Positions 1 through 7,943 of a DNA stretch of 64,000 nt are shown one piece after another. Source of the DNA: Kamptonema formosum PCC 10802 (lineage in GTDB: Bacteria > Cyanobacteriota > Cyanobacteriia > Cyanobacteriales > Oscillatoriaceae). Both the position numbers and the translations under genes were made by a program. The stretch lies in assembly GCF_000332335.1 (NCBI RefSeq), contig NZ_KB235948.1:5178343-5242342 (forward strand), read 5' to 3'. The notes under the pieces were generated by a model. The model was not told the DNA's origin and searched no databases. It was given only the letters and a program-made list of their open reading frames with translations. The number at the start of each line of letters is the position of its first letter. The stretch's first letter is position 1.

Positions 1-54
1 TGATACCGGAGAGCTGGATTCGTTCTGCGGGTTGGGTGAGAGTGCTAGTGGTCA
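1..54 (-). CDS. 5' end of a gene running off the window (hypothetical)
   Basis: Reading leftward from position 54, an ATG opens a frame that stays open to the window edge: 18 codons, beginning MTTSTLTQP and ending LSGI. The N-terminus looks like a normal soluble cyanobacterial protein start, but too little is present to name a family. No strong Shine-Dalgarno sequence is visible upstream. The gene would diverge from the methyltransferase at 424. This is a weak call, supported only by an open frame and plausible composition. Confidence 0.35.
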
Positions 55-132
55 TAGGGCGGTTGGTTCAGGTTGAGACGGTTGCCTTCCTAAATTATAT
101 CACAGACGGTTAGCTGCCGTCAATTTCTTGCA

Positions 133-339
133 GGGCTAAAGCCCAACTACAAACCTTTGGGCTAAAGCCCAACTACAAACCTTTGGGCTAAAGCCTAACT
201 ACAAACCTTTGGGCTAAAGCCCAACTACAAACCTTTGGGCTAAAGCTCAACTACAAACCTTTGGGCTAAAGCTCAACTACAAACCTTTGGGCTAAAGCCC
301 AACTACGAACCTTTGGGCTAAAACCCGACTACAAACCTT
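133..339. repeat. Tandem array of a 26-bp GGGCTAAAGCCC repeat, 8 copies
   Basis: Eight head-to-tail copies begin at 133, 159, 185, 211, 237, 263, 289 and 315. Each unit is the near-palindrome GGGCTAAAGCCC followed by AACTACAAACCTTT. Later copies carry single changes (GCTC, GCCT, AACCCG). There are no unique spacers, so this is not a CRISPR. The same family recurs at 30942-31045 and 58922-59168. It lies between the truncated leftward gene and the methyltransferase-like gene. Confidence 0.95.
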
Positions 340-423
340 GCCAGGGGCCAAGGAGGGGGTGGGCCAAAGAGTATTGGCCTTGGGCCCGATGCTTTTCTGT
401 CAGGCAATTCCAAAAATGGGTAA

Positions 424-1044
424 ATGGGTATGACGGAGGAATTAAACGGTATAAAGCCGCCACGAACTCTCGGCTTTTCCCCAACTCCTGAATGGGCAAC
501 AGCAGAACTCCTGCAAAGGCTGCCGCTAGAACCGGGAGACGTGATTCTAGATCCAGCCAGTGGGGACAGCGCCATTGCCAACGTTATCAAAGAATTCTCC
601 AGCCGGATCAGCGTTGTTACCAACGACATCGATTTCCAGCAGCAGGCTGATTTTCACTTCGACATGACTTTGCGAGAGTCGTGGAAGTGGATAGAGCGCA
701 GCACCGGCGGCTTTGACTGGGCGATTGGCAACCCCCCGCTGCACTCCGCCCCACTCCCGGGCGAAAAAACCGGCAAGCCCATCCTCCATTTCTTCCTGCA
801 AATGGGCTACCAGCACGCCAGAAAAGGCATTGTCTTCCTGCTGAGAAAATCCTTTACCGAACCCGTCGGCTACCGGCGAGTGTGGCTGCAGACCACCACC
901 CGCGAGCAGTTTATCGAGCTGCGCTTGGAACCCATCCGCTTCAAGGGCGAGCGCCGCAGCGCCCAAGGTGCCCGCGACTGGTACGGGTGGCGGCACGGGC
1001 ACACCGGCGGCTTCGTGCCTGAATACATCTGGAGGACCCCCTGA
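424..1044 (+). CDS. Small DNA-methyltransferase-like protein (SAM-dependent, N-6 adenine type)
   Basis: The 206-residue protein shows the two signatures of amino-methyltransferases: a SAM-binding motif I, DPASGDSAIA, at about residues 43-52, and the catalytic motif IV, IGNPPL, at about 101-106. NPPL is an NPPY/F-type variant with Leu in place of the aromatic residue, so activity on adenine is not certain. TNDID at about 67-71 is a plausible acidic loop after beta strand 2. No target-recognition domain or restriction partner is visible, and the size fits phage- or plasmid-type orphan methylases. ATG at 424 is followed by an in-frame ATG at 430; either may be used. The next gene, at 1351, is unrelated to known restriction endonucleases as far as I can see. 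Confidence 0.7.
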   Translation: MGMTEELNGIKPPRTLGFSPTPEWATAELLQRLPLEPGDVILDPASGDSAIANVIKEFSSRISVVTNDIDFQQQADFHFDMTLRESWKWIERSTGGFDWAIGNPPLHSAPLPGEKTGKPILHFFLQMGYQHARKGIVFLLRKSFTEPVGYRRVWLQTTTREQFIELRLEPIRFKGERRSAQGARDWYGWRHGHTGGFVPEYIWRTP

Positions 1045-1350
1045 GATGGCCATCGTTCCCATTCCGATCAGCAAAACACTTGAGCCTAGCGGTCAATTTC
1101 TCCAGAGAGAGCAATTTCTCAACCTCGATTCCAAGACTTAACCCGCGCTCTAGTTCGCACCTGTCCGTTTGCCGAATCCCTGCCTCCGGTGCAGCTGCGG
1201 CAAAGCCGGCGTTTCTGGAGAGCTGCCACCCAACCCCCGCCCCGGAGGGCCGGCGCGAAACCCCCCCCGAAAGGCAGCGCAATTGGCGCAGCTCACCCGC
1301 CACCTCACAAAACTATTTCACCCCTTACAAAATATAACTCCGCACTGGCT
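1045..1350. other. Intergenic region, nothing recognised
   Basis: About 300 bases between the methyltransferase-like gene and the hypothetical gene at 1351. Reading frames here are proline/arginine-rich and look non-coding. No hairpin with a T-tract or tRNA was seen. Confidence 0.6.
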
Positions 1351-1734
1351 ATGAGGGCAAAGAAAAATGATTGGAATATGCTGGATATCAAACTAGCGTT
1401 TTACCGCGCAGGAATAACAAGCAGCCAAGACATTCACCACAAGTCCGTCTATTTCAAATTTAAATGTGGCCCCAAGTACCACATCGTATCCGCTAAAGTA
1501 GCCGGCTTACATATTCTAGAATCAGACTCCTCAGACGGGGGCTTTTCGCTGCCGCACTTCGCGCAGCTGTGGGAGGTCAATATAGAACTCCTAAGATTAT
1601 ATTTAGAAACGCCGGTTGAGATAGATAATGCCAAAATACTTTACTTGCAAAATACCCCTGAAGAAGGGTGGCAAGTCGCTTTCAGTAATGGGGCTCAGGC
1701 TCCCGTCACCCATTTAAAATTTATGGAATCTTAA
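1351..1734 (+). CDS. Hypothetical protein, A+T-rich
   Basis: A 127-residue frame starting MRAKKNDWNMLDIK; an alternative ATG lies at 1378. Upstream extension of the frame is possible but encodes proline/arginine-rich, unlikely sequence, so the first good ATG was chosen. The protein alternates predicted strands and helices, with no signal peptide or membrane segment: a basic N-terminus, a central LLRLYLETPVEIDNAKILYL segment, then a Trp/Ala-rich tail. It resembles a DUF2442-like fold only in general character (small, strand-rich, PHFAQLWE..), which I cannot confirm. Base composition is clearly more A+T-rich than the flanking genes, which may indicate transfer. Function unknown. Confidence 0.55.
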   Translation: MRAKKNDWNMLDIKLAFYRAGITSSQDIHHKSVYFKFKCGPKYHIVSAKVAGLHILESDSSDGGFSLPHFAQLWEVNIELLRLYLETPVEIDNAKILYLQNTPEEGWQVAFSNGAQAPVTHLKFMES

Positions 1735-1765
1735 GGAAAGCCGGTAGCGCCGGCATTTGGCCGAG

Positions 1766-1810
1766 GCACCAGGCACCGGGCACCGGGCACCGGGCACCGG
1801 GCACCGGGCA
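1766..1810. repeat. Short tandem repeat, 7-bp unit CACCGGG
   Basis: About six degenerate copies of a 7-base unit (CACCGGG/CACCAGG) directly after the hypothetical gene. Similar low-complexity G/C arrays recur in the window (35455-35545, 37838-38000, 63510-63592) and once inside a gene (43121-43146). Confidence 0.85.
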
Positions 1811-1870
1811 TTCCTAATTCAGAGTGCCGGTCTGCGCGCTTGCAGTTATCAGAGCCCGATCTAGGGTTTC

Positions 1871-1937
1871 TCCTATTAGTGAGGTGCTGAGAAACCGGGT
1901 TTCTGGGCCGCAGCTCACCCAACTGAGATCCGCTATA
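1871..1937. repeat. Palindromic repeat, AGAAACCGGGTTTCT family, upstream of the hydrolase gene
   Basis: The element runs from TCCTATTAGTGAGGTGCTGAG through AGAAACCGGGTTTCT to CCAACTGAGATCCGCTATA. This copy carries one of the two central palindromes. Its CGCTATA end points toward the gene at 2035, about 100 bases away. Confidence 0.85.
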
Positions 1938-2034
1938 TGAGAATTCGCTGGCAGTCGGGAAAAATCGACTGATTGCCCGATACGGGACTTGAAAATTGCA
2001 AGTATTCCCGTAGCAGCAATCAGCAAGAATATTT

Positions 2035-3687
2035 ATGCGCTTAATCTTAAAAGGGCTGTGGAGAATTGCCGGCTTTCTCTGCGCTGCCGCCATCACACAG
2101 CTGGGCGGAGTGAGGGCCGCACAAGCCGCTGAAACAGTGGTGATTCGTTTTGGCCCTTTGGCGGAATCAATCTCTGTTGCCGATCTGCGAACTGTTGCTG
2201 AAACCGGCACAGTTCCTGAAGCGCTCAACAGTTACGCGAGACGGCTGTCCTCTCAGCAGCGCAGCGCAGTTTTAGGAGCACTTAGGGTGAAAGTCCCCCT
2301 AGGCGCTGTCACAGTCAGTAAATTGCTCAACACTCGAATTGGCGCGGCCATTCTTTCAGACCTGGCTGCGGTGACACCCCGGCGGGACACAGCGGGAGTG
2401 CAAGCGCTGCGAGCGGCACTGGTACTGGGGGCGAAGGCACCCGAAGGTCTGTCTGTCCTCAACTTTATAGAAGCCTATCCCAGCCAGCGCCTGAATATTG
2501 ATTTGAGGAAGGCGTTTGAGGTGATGAAAAACTTGAACACGTCTTTTTGGCAGACGCAGCGGTTTGTGGCGGCGATTGCCCCCCAACTGGCTCCCCAGCA
2601 ACCGGCGCTCACTTTACCTTTTGACCCCAGCAAACCGGGTCCTGCCGGGGTGCGGGTGCTGAGCTTAACTTTGAGTGATTCCCAGCGCCAGCGCGCCATT
2701 CCGGTTGATATTTACTGGTCAGCGGCGGCGACAAGCGCCAAGCCGGTGGCGGTTTTCTCCCACGGGATGGGGTCTGTGCGTTCCGACATGCGCTATCTGG
2801 CAGAGCATCTGGCGTCTCACGGCTATGTGGCGGTGGCGCTGGAACATCCGGGCAGCAACCAGACTCAGGTGGATTTGGTGACCGCCGGCAAGGGGCCGGT
2901 GATTCAGCCGCAGGAGTTTTTGGAGCGCCCCAAAGATATCAGTTTTGTCCTCGACGAACTGGAGAAACTCAACAAAAAAGCCGGTCCCCTGCAGGGCAAA
3001 CTGGCAGCGGATAGAGTGATGGCGGTCGGGTATTCGATGGGGGGTGGGACAGTGCTGTCGGCTGCCGGTGGGGAGTTGCAGCTAGCCGGCCTGAAAGAGC
3101 GCTGTCAGAGAAATCTAGTTGCCTTAAGTTTGGGGGAGGGGCTGCAGTGCGTTGCCGGCGGACTTCCGGAAGACCGCTACCAGCTGGGCGATCCCCGCAT
3201 CAAAAGCGCGGTCGCCCTCAATCCTACCACCTCGCTGCTGTTTGGGGAAACCGGCTTGAGCCAGGTGCGGGTGCCGGTGCTGGTGCTGGCTGGCTCTGCA
3301 GACAAGACAACCCCTGCGATCGCCGAACAGATTGCCGGTTTTGCCAAACTGCCCTCTCCGAAATGGCTTGCCGGTGTGATTGGAGGCACTCATCTGAGCG
3401 TTAAAGATCCGAGCACTACTGGCGATCGGGCTAGCAGAGCCAGTACGGCGCTGACGGGGGGTGAAGTGGTTGGCGAGCAAGCGGCTGGCATTCGCAACTA
3501 TGTCAGAGCCACCGTTCTGGCGATGGCCGCGCAAATGACGCCCGATGCTGCCCAGTACCGAATTTTTCTGACGCCAGAGTACGCCCAGTACGCTTCCACA
3601 CCGGCATTTCCGGTGCGCCTGGCAACAGAGATTCCCAGCCAGACTCAAGCAGCGCTGAAAGCGTTTCTCCAGAGCCAGCCCCGCTAG
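2035..3687 (+). CDS. DUF1400-type secreted alpha/beta hydrolase
   Basis: A 550-residue exported hydrolase. Residues 1-31 form a signal peptide ending AAQAAE. Residues about 32-160 match the cyanobacterial DUF1400 N-terminal region (VVIRFGPLAESISVADLRTVAETG). The hydrolase core follows: HGMG oxyanion-hole region, nucleophile elbow GYSMGGG with Ser334, a likely acid Asp423 in AGSADKTTP, and His453 in GGTHLS. This resembles the platelet-activating-factor acetylhydrolase/dienelactone hydrolase group; the substrate is unknown, probably an ester or lipid in the periplasm. The ATG is followed by a basic, hydrophobic leader, supporting the start. The gene converges on the kinase gene and their stop codons share the palindrome CTAG. 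Confidence 0.88.
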   Translation: MRLILKGLWRIAGFLCAAAITQLGGVRAAQAAETVVIRFGPLAESISVADLRTVAETGTVPEALNSYARRLSSQQRSAVLGALRVKVPLGAVTVSKLLNTRIGAAILSDLAAVTPRRDTAGVQALRAALVLGAKAPEGLSVLNFIEAYPSQRLNIDLRKAFEVMKNLNTSFWQTQRFVAAIAPQLAPQQPALTLPFDPSKPGPAGVRVLSLTLSDSQRQRAIPVDIYWSAAATSAKPVAVFSHGMGSVRSDMRYLAEHLASHGYVAVALEHPGSNQTQVDLVTAGKGPVIQPQEFLERPKDISFVLDELEKLNKKAGPLQGKLAADRVMAVGYSMGGGTVLSAAGGELQLAGLKERCQRNLVALSLGEGLQCVAGGLPEDRYQLGDPRIKSAVALNPTTSLLFGETGLSQVRVPVLVLAGSADKTTPAIAEQIAGFAKLPSPKWLAGVIGGTHLSVKDPSTTGDRASRASTALTGGEVVGEQAAGIRNYVRATVLAMAAQMTPDAAQYRIFLTPEYAQYASTPAFPVRLATEIPSQTQAALKAFLQSQPR

Positions 3688-4844
3688 GGAACCTGCCTAG
3701 TTGGCAAGTGGACAGCGAACACGCTACCTTTACCCAACTCAGACATCACCTCGATGGTTCCTTGATGGGCTTCTACAATTTGGCGAGACAGGTGCAGCCC
3801 CAAACCGCTGCCCGAGCGTTTGTGGTTCCCCTGAAGGAAGCGCTCAAATATCCGCTGCCGATCGGCAGCGCCGATGCCCGGTCCAGTATCTTCTACCTCA
3901 ATTGCCACCCAGGGAATACTCCGGTCGGTGAGGTGAGCGTTTGGGGGGGGAGGGGCAGCTTTCAGGCGGATTTCCACCACACCGGCATCGGTGAATTGGA
4001 TGGCATTTCCCACCAAGTTGGTGATCAGCCGGTGGAGTTCCAGGCGATCTCCGACGGCGGTGCAAACTTTGCCATCGTTACTGCCGGCACTCTGAGCCAG
4101 GTCTAATTTCAGGGACAGACCTTTGGCGCTCGCCAAGGGAGCCAGTTCTTCGGCCACCTCACAGATCAGCTCGCGCAGGTCAACGGGAAAGAAGTTGAGG
4201 CTTTTGCGACCGGCTTCATAGCGGTAGACTTCCAGCAGGGTGTTCACCATTTTCAGCAGGTTTTGGTTGCTGCGAGCCATAGTGGTGAGCGCTTCTGAGC
4301 AAGCCGGCGAGATTTCTCCCAGAGCGCCCCCCTGCAGCAAGCCAATCATTTTATCTGCCGCCACCAGGGGCGTGCGCAAGTCGTGGGTGAGCCGGGAGAC
4401 AAAATCCTCTCGCAGGCGGGCCATCTGGTCGCGCTCGTCAATGCTGTGCTTGAGCCTGAGCAGCGAGCGCACCCGCGCCAGCAGTTCATCGAGCTCCACC
4501 GGCTTGCGGATGAAGTCATCTGCCCCCATGTCCAATCCCTGAACCAAGCTGGACTGGTCATAGGCTGTGATCAGCAAAATGGGTATGAACGGCAATTTAG
4601 TATTTGCACGGATGCGCCGGGTAACTTCGTAGCCATCCATTCCCGGCATCATCACGTCGAGCAGCACCAAATCTGGTGGGGACTTTTCAATCAGGGCCAG
4701 GGCGGTACTGCCATTCTCGGCGGTGATAATTTCGTATCCCTCTTCTTCCAGAATTGTCTGAATCAGCAAGACATTATCTGGAGAGTCATCCACGACGAGA
4801 ATGCAATCAGTTTTATTCGAGCAAAGAACAGACAAATGATTCAT
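3684..4844 (-). CDS. Response regulator-histidine kinase fusion (REC-HisKA-HATPase)
   Basis: A 386-residue soluble two-component protein with the receiver placed before the kinase. The receiver (about 13-130) has the acidic pair D19/D20, phosphoacceptor Asp63 in LLDVMMPG and Lys114 in RKP. A short coiled linker leads to HisKA with His154 in THDLRTP, then an HATPase domain with the N box (ITNLVGNAIQF), G1 (EDTGPGIG), F box (IFERF) and G2 (SGSGLGL). All key residues are present, so it should autophosphorylate and either receive or pass on phosphate. There is no membrane segment or sensor domain, so the input presumably arrives through the receiver. It converges with the DUF1400 hydrolase gene; a functional link is unproven. 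Confidence 0.92.
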   Translation of the reverse strand: MNHLSVLCSNKTDCILVVDDSPDNVLLIQTILEEEGYEIITAENGSTALALIEKSPPDLVLLDVMMPGMDGYEVTRRIRANTKLPFIPILLITAYDQSSLVQGLDMGADDFIRKPVELDELLARVRSLLRLKHSIDERDQMARLREDFVSRLTHDLRTPLVAADKMIGLLQGGALGEISPACSEALTTMARSNQNLLKMVNTLLEVYRYEAGRKSLNFFPVDLRELICEVAEELAPLASAKGLSLKLDLAQSAGSNDGKVCTAVGDRLELHRLITNLVGNAIQFTDAGVVEIRLKAAPPPPNAHLTDRSIPWVAIEVEDTGPGIGAADRQRIFERFLQGNHKRSGSGLGLHLSRQIVEAHQGTIEVMSELGKGSVFAVHLPTRQVP

Positions 4845-6046
4845 GGAATCCGAGGGTTAGCGACACAGCTTATCACAATTGAGTTCTTATAATATCTTTG
4901 CATTGTATCGCTCCTGTGCCCTCATTCTAAAGAAAGATTCTTGGAGAGTGTCTTTACTTGGGGGAGTCTGGCACTCCTGAGACTGCTGTTTGGCTGTAAA
5001 GGGGAGAGGTTGGGTCCGCGCTCCTGCGGGCGGAAGCGCAGGCCGGTGAGGTCAGCCGGGGCGATAGCTTTGGGGTTTGCCCCCTTGGCGCTGCGCATAC
5101 AGATTTACTCAGCAGTTTTACCGCGAAAGATATATTTTTGCAAGGGCTGGGTGCTGCTGACCTCTCCCTTGGCGAGCACTTTTTAGCGCCCGCCGATTTG
5201 GCCACTGTAGCGAACTAAACAGCAAAAATCCCGGCTTTTCCTCTCCGCCTGCGTCCGCTCCTCCGATTTTCCCTTGGGCAATATTTTTGCTTGAGTGGGA
5301 TGCTCCCTTTCTCTGGCGCGTTTGCTGTCCTTTGCGGGCGTAAGGGGCGCGCTCCCTACCCCTTTAGGGTGAACGGGGATCAGCCTCAGGGAGGGCAGAG
5401 GAGGCGCGCATCCCTTAAACAGCTGTCAGGGGGCGCAGGTCGTTACAGCCTGAGGCTTGCTGACTTTTTGAGGGAGGGCCGGTTCGCTGACACTTGCTTT
5501 TTTTCTGTTTAATTACTTTATATAATTTCCGGGGTTCTGCGCCTTAGGTAGAAAGAAGAAGAAAGAGAGTTTCTCCACCTGTCTCCCTCCTGAGAAAGGC
5601 AGGTTTTTCAGATTTGGGGAGAGAGGGAGAGTGCTGGCAAGTCTTGAGAGGGAGGGAGGAAGAGCGGGAGAGCGGGAGAGCGGGAGAGCGGGAGAATTTC
5701 CCCCCTCACCTCTTCCTCTTCTGCCCCCGCTCCCTCTCTACCCTGCTACAGATAGCAAATAAAAAGTCAAGCGGTATAAGGGAGGATGGGGGGTGAGAGC
5801 AGTGGTTGGGACGCCTTCCGCCTTGCGCCTTGCGAATCGCCTCTGCGTTGCCCCCAGTTCCGCCAAGTTTTTAAAGATAAAGCAATCCAGCGTAATTCAT
5901 ATTGCCTTCGGCAAAAGGCTCTCAGACTTTAAGAGCCTGGAGGCTGTGCGCCCTCACTGGGGTTTGCGTAAAATAACGGAGTTATGAAGCGAGTATACAA
6001 CAGTTTCATATAAAATAAGTGAAAACACTGAGAATGCGAAACGATT
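4845..6046. other. Long intergenic region with a short tandem repeat
   Basis: About 1.2 kb without a credible gene. Open frames present (for example 4941-5186, 5291-5512, 5614-5796) are rich in Arg, Gly and Ser, lack ribosome sites and show no family features. A purine-rich tandem repeat of GAGCGGGA units lies at about 5660-5695. TATTATAA-type A+T stretches near 4885-4900 could serve the leftward kinase gene as a promoter, which is a guess. Confidence 0.6.
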
Positions 6047-7072
6047 ATGTTGCGATATGTAAAAGCTTTTCAAGCCAGCTCCCTAAAGCTGCAATCAATT
6101 TCACTGAAGGAGGCTGTGCTAACGGGCCAAGAGCAACTGGAGAGTGATGGGAACAGGAGCGAAACCGCTGCCGTATCGCCCCTGGCTGATGACGGGACCT
6201 CTGGCCAACCGCAGGCAGAATCCCGGGGCGGACTTCCTGCCGCCGAACCCGCCGGCGGCGAGCAATCCCCTTTCCGGTTAGAAGATTTGGTGGTGCGGCT
6301 TTCTGGAGCGCGGTTGCACGCGATCGCTCAGGAGCAGTGTGTCTGTCACATCCTTGATGCGCTGGATGCCAGCTGTGGCGGCTGGGTGGTGACCATGAAC
6401 CTGGACTTGCTGCGGAAGTTCGCACAGCAGCCGGATTGCAGGGATCTGTACTCGAAAGCAACTATTTTTGTGGCCGACGGCATGCCGTTGGTGTGGGCTT
6501 GCTGGCTGCAGGGTACGCCACTGCCACAGAGGGTTGCCGGTTCAAACCTGATTTTGAGTTTGAGCGCACAGGCTGCCAATCGATGCAAATCAATCTTTTT
6601 GCTGGGCGGCAATCCGGGCACAGCAGAGGCGGCGGCGTTTGAGCTGCACCGGCGCTACCCGCACCTGAAGATTGCCGGCACCTTTTGCCCGCCGGTGGGG
6701 TTTGAAAAAAATCAGGGCGAGTCGGAGAGGCTTGTGGGGGCAGTGGTTGGTGCCAAACCCGATATCGTCTATGTGGCGCTCGGGAGTCCAAAACAAGAAT
6801 GGCTGATCGAACAGCTGCGGGAGAAACTGCCTCAGGCTTGGTGGCTGGGTGTGGGGATCAGCTTCAGCTTCCTGAGCGGTGATGTTCAGCGGGCTCCGGT
6901 GTGGGTGCAGGAGGCGGGCTTGGAGTGGCTGCACCGTCTGGTTCAAGAGCCCGGGCGACTGGGGAAACGGTATCTTGTCCAGGGCATTCCGTTTGCTCTT
7001 GAACTGCTCGCTAGCGCTGCGCTGCGCCGGTTTTTTTCCAGCTCCTCAAGTGAGCGCGTCACCCGCCCCTGA
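6047..7072 (+). CDS. WecB/TagA/CpsF family glycosyltransferase (GT26)
   Basis: The 341-residue protein contains a complete GT26 domain from about residue 75: VTMNLDLLRKF, FVADGMPLVW with the acidic residue of the family, VAGSNLI, the FLLGGNPGTAEAAA nucleotide-binding segment, and VALGSPKQEWLI. Members transfer HexNAc or hexuronic-type sugars to a lipid-linked first sugar in teichoic acid, enterobacterial common antigen or capsule assembly. The family is usually about 240-260 residues; the first 75 residues here (Gln/Ser/Gly-rich) are an extra low-complexity extension, so an internal start is possible. It is the first gene of the polysaccharide locus and probably adds the second sugar of the lipid-linked repeat unit on the inner face of the cytoplasmic membrane. 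Confidence 0.88.
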   Translation: MLRYVKAFQASSLKLQSISLKEAVLTGQEQLESDGNRSETAAVSPLADDGTSGQPQAESRGGLPAAEPAGGEQSPFRLEDLVVRLSGARLHAIAQEQCVCHILDALDASCGGWVVTMNLDLLRKFAQQPDCRDLYSKATIFVADGMPLVWACWLQGTPLPQRVAGSNLILSLSAQAANRCKSIFLLGGNPGTAEAAAFELHRRYPHLKIAGTFCPPVGFEKNQGESERLVGAVVGAKPDIVYVALGSPKQEWLIEQLREKLPQAWWLGVGISFSFLSGDVQRAPVWVQEAGLEWLHRLVQEPGRLGKRYLVQGIPFALELLASAALRRFFSSSSSERVTRP

Positions 7073-7445
7073 CAGCAATCTTTCTGAACCGGCGCTCAGC
7101 ACGGAGAGACGCCCCGCACCGCCCTCCGGGAGCCCAGCAGGCGCACGCAGCGCTTTGGCTGGAAAGGCGCTCGTGAGAAACTGCTTTTAACTCAGACAGC
7201 CAGCCCCCCTTTGCATCCTCGTCCGCTGCATCTGACCGAGGTGGCAAAAGCAGATATCAAACAATTTGTCAGCAGCCACGCCACCAGCCACGCAAATTAC
7301 CAGCTTGATGCCGAATTAGCTTGCTGGCGAATGCCGGATCGCACCGGCTCCAGATGGCGGGGGAATTCGATATTAGCCCGGACATGCTTTGGCAGCGGAC
7401 AGTTGGTTCCCCGAAAGCCGGACGCGCGCAGGGAGTGACACAGCT

Positions 7446-7479
7446 GGAGCCGGCTCACCAGCAGGGGTGAGCCGGCTCC
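7446..7479. terminator. Strong hairpin, possible terminator or leader structure
   Basis: A perfect 14-base-pair inverted repeat, GGAGCCGGCTCACC (7446-7459) and its complement (7466-7479), with a six-base loop. An A+T stretch with a run of five T follows about 15 bases later, so it is not a textbook intrinsic terminator. It lies about 370 bases after the GT26 stop and just ahead of the first operator-like dyad. Confidence 0.5.
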
Positions 7480-7508
7480 AATTTAAATATGTAAATTTTT
7501 CTAACGAC

Positions 7509-7523
7509 TTGCCAAAATGGCAA
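7509..7523 (+). promoter_or_regulatory. Operator-like dyad TTGCCA-AAA-TGGCAA, copy 1
   Basis: A perfect 6+3+6 dyad followed by CATAGC, about 420 bases upstream of the flippase gene. Like the copies at 12287 and 16149, it is preceded by an AAATTTTTCT-like A+T stretch. The other members are at 12287-12301, 16149-16163 and, on the opposite strand, 27490-27504. Confidence 0.65.
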
Positions 7524-7943
7524 CATAGCCTTGGGGGATTGGTTTTTGATTGATTTAATGGGAGCGCGCTGATTTAGGTCTGCCTGCTGAACTGCCGTAA
7601 GCCAAGCCGACCTAAAATCACTCTTTAGGGAGATACGGCTTGCCAGCTATATAAATTAGATTCAAAGTAGCTTATTTATTGAAAATCCGTTGGGAGATGG
7701 CGAGGGATTTGCACCGTTGAAACGGCTTTCATACCGCTGCTGGCTGACACCCCGCCCGGGTGAGCCGGCTCAATCCGATTCACAGAATGTTGAGCATTTT
7801 AGTAAGAAGACTAAGGCAGCTGCGCTCAGGCTTGAGGAGTGGGGAAAAGCTGACAGCCGGTTGGGTTTTGCTGATTCACGATTTGACCGGCACTGCAGCT
7901 TGGTGTTGCGGGCGGGTTTATTTGCGCTCAAGGGTACTGGGGA

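Larger units (their letters stand above)
7073..7943. other. Intergenic leader of the polysaccharide operon
   Basis: About 870 bases with no credible gene. It holds a strong hairpin (7446-7479) and the first copy of the TTGCCA-N3-TGGCAA dyad (7509-7523). The short frames near 7211-7438 and 7690-7947 look non-coding. The length and features suggest a regulated leader or untranslated region ahead of the flippase gene. Confidence 0.6.

Noticed and set aside
133-339. Possible CRISPR array
   Set aside because: The 26-bp units are contiguous, with no variable spacers; the same applies to 30942-31045 and 58922-59168.
547-1303. Opposite-strand frames overlapping the methyltransferase-like gene
   Set aside because: Shadow frames of a coding gene; no ribosome sites or family features.
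1735-2034. Frame on the - strand (165 codons from 2228)
   Set aside because: Translation of repeats (CACCGGG and AGAAACCGGGTTTCT) and a shadow of the hydrolase start.
3684-3687. Overlap of the hydrolase and kinase genes
   Set aside because: Real but only the shared palindromic stop CTAG; no functional meaning is implied.
5614-5796. Glu/Arg-rich frame
   Set aside because: Encoded by a GAGCGGGA simple repeat; no family and no ribosome site.
7211-7438. Possible small gene in the leader before the flippase
   Set aside because: No start signal, unusual composition and a G/C-rich hairpin close by; better explained as leader DNA.
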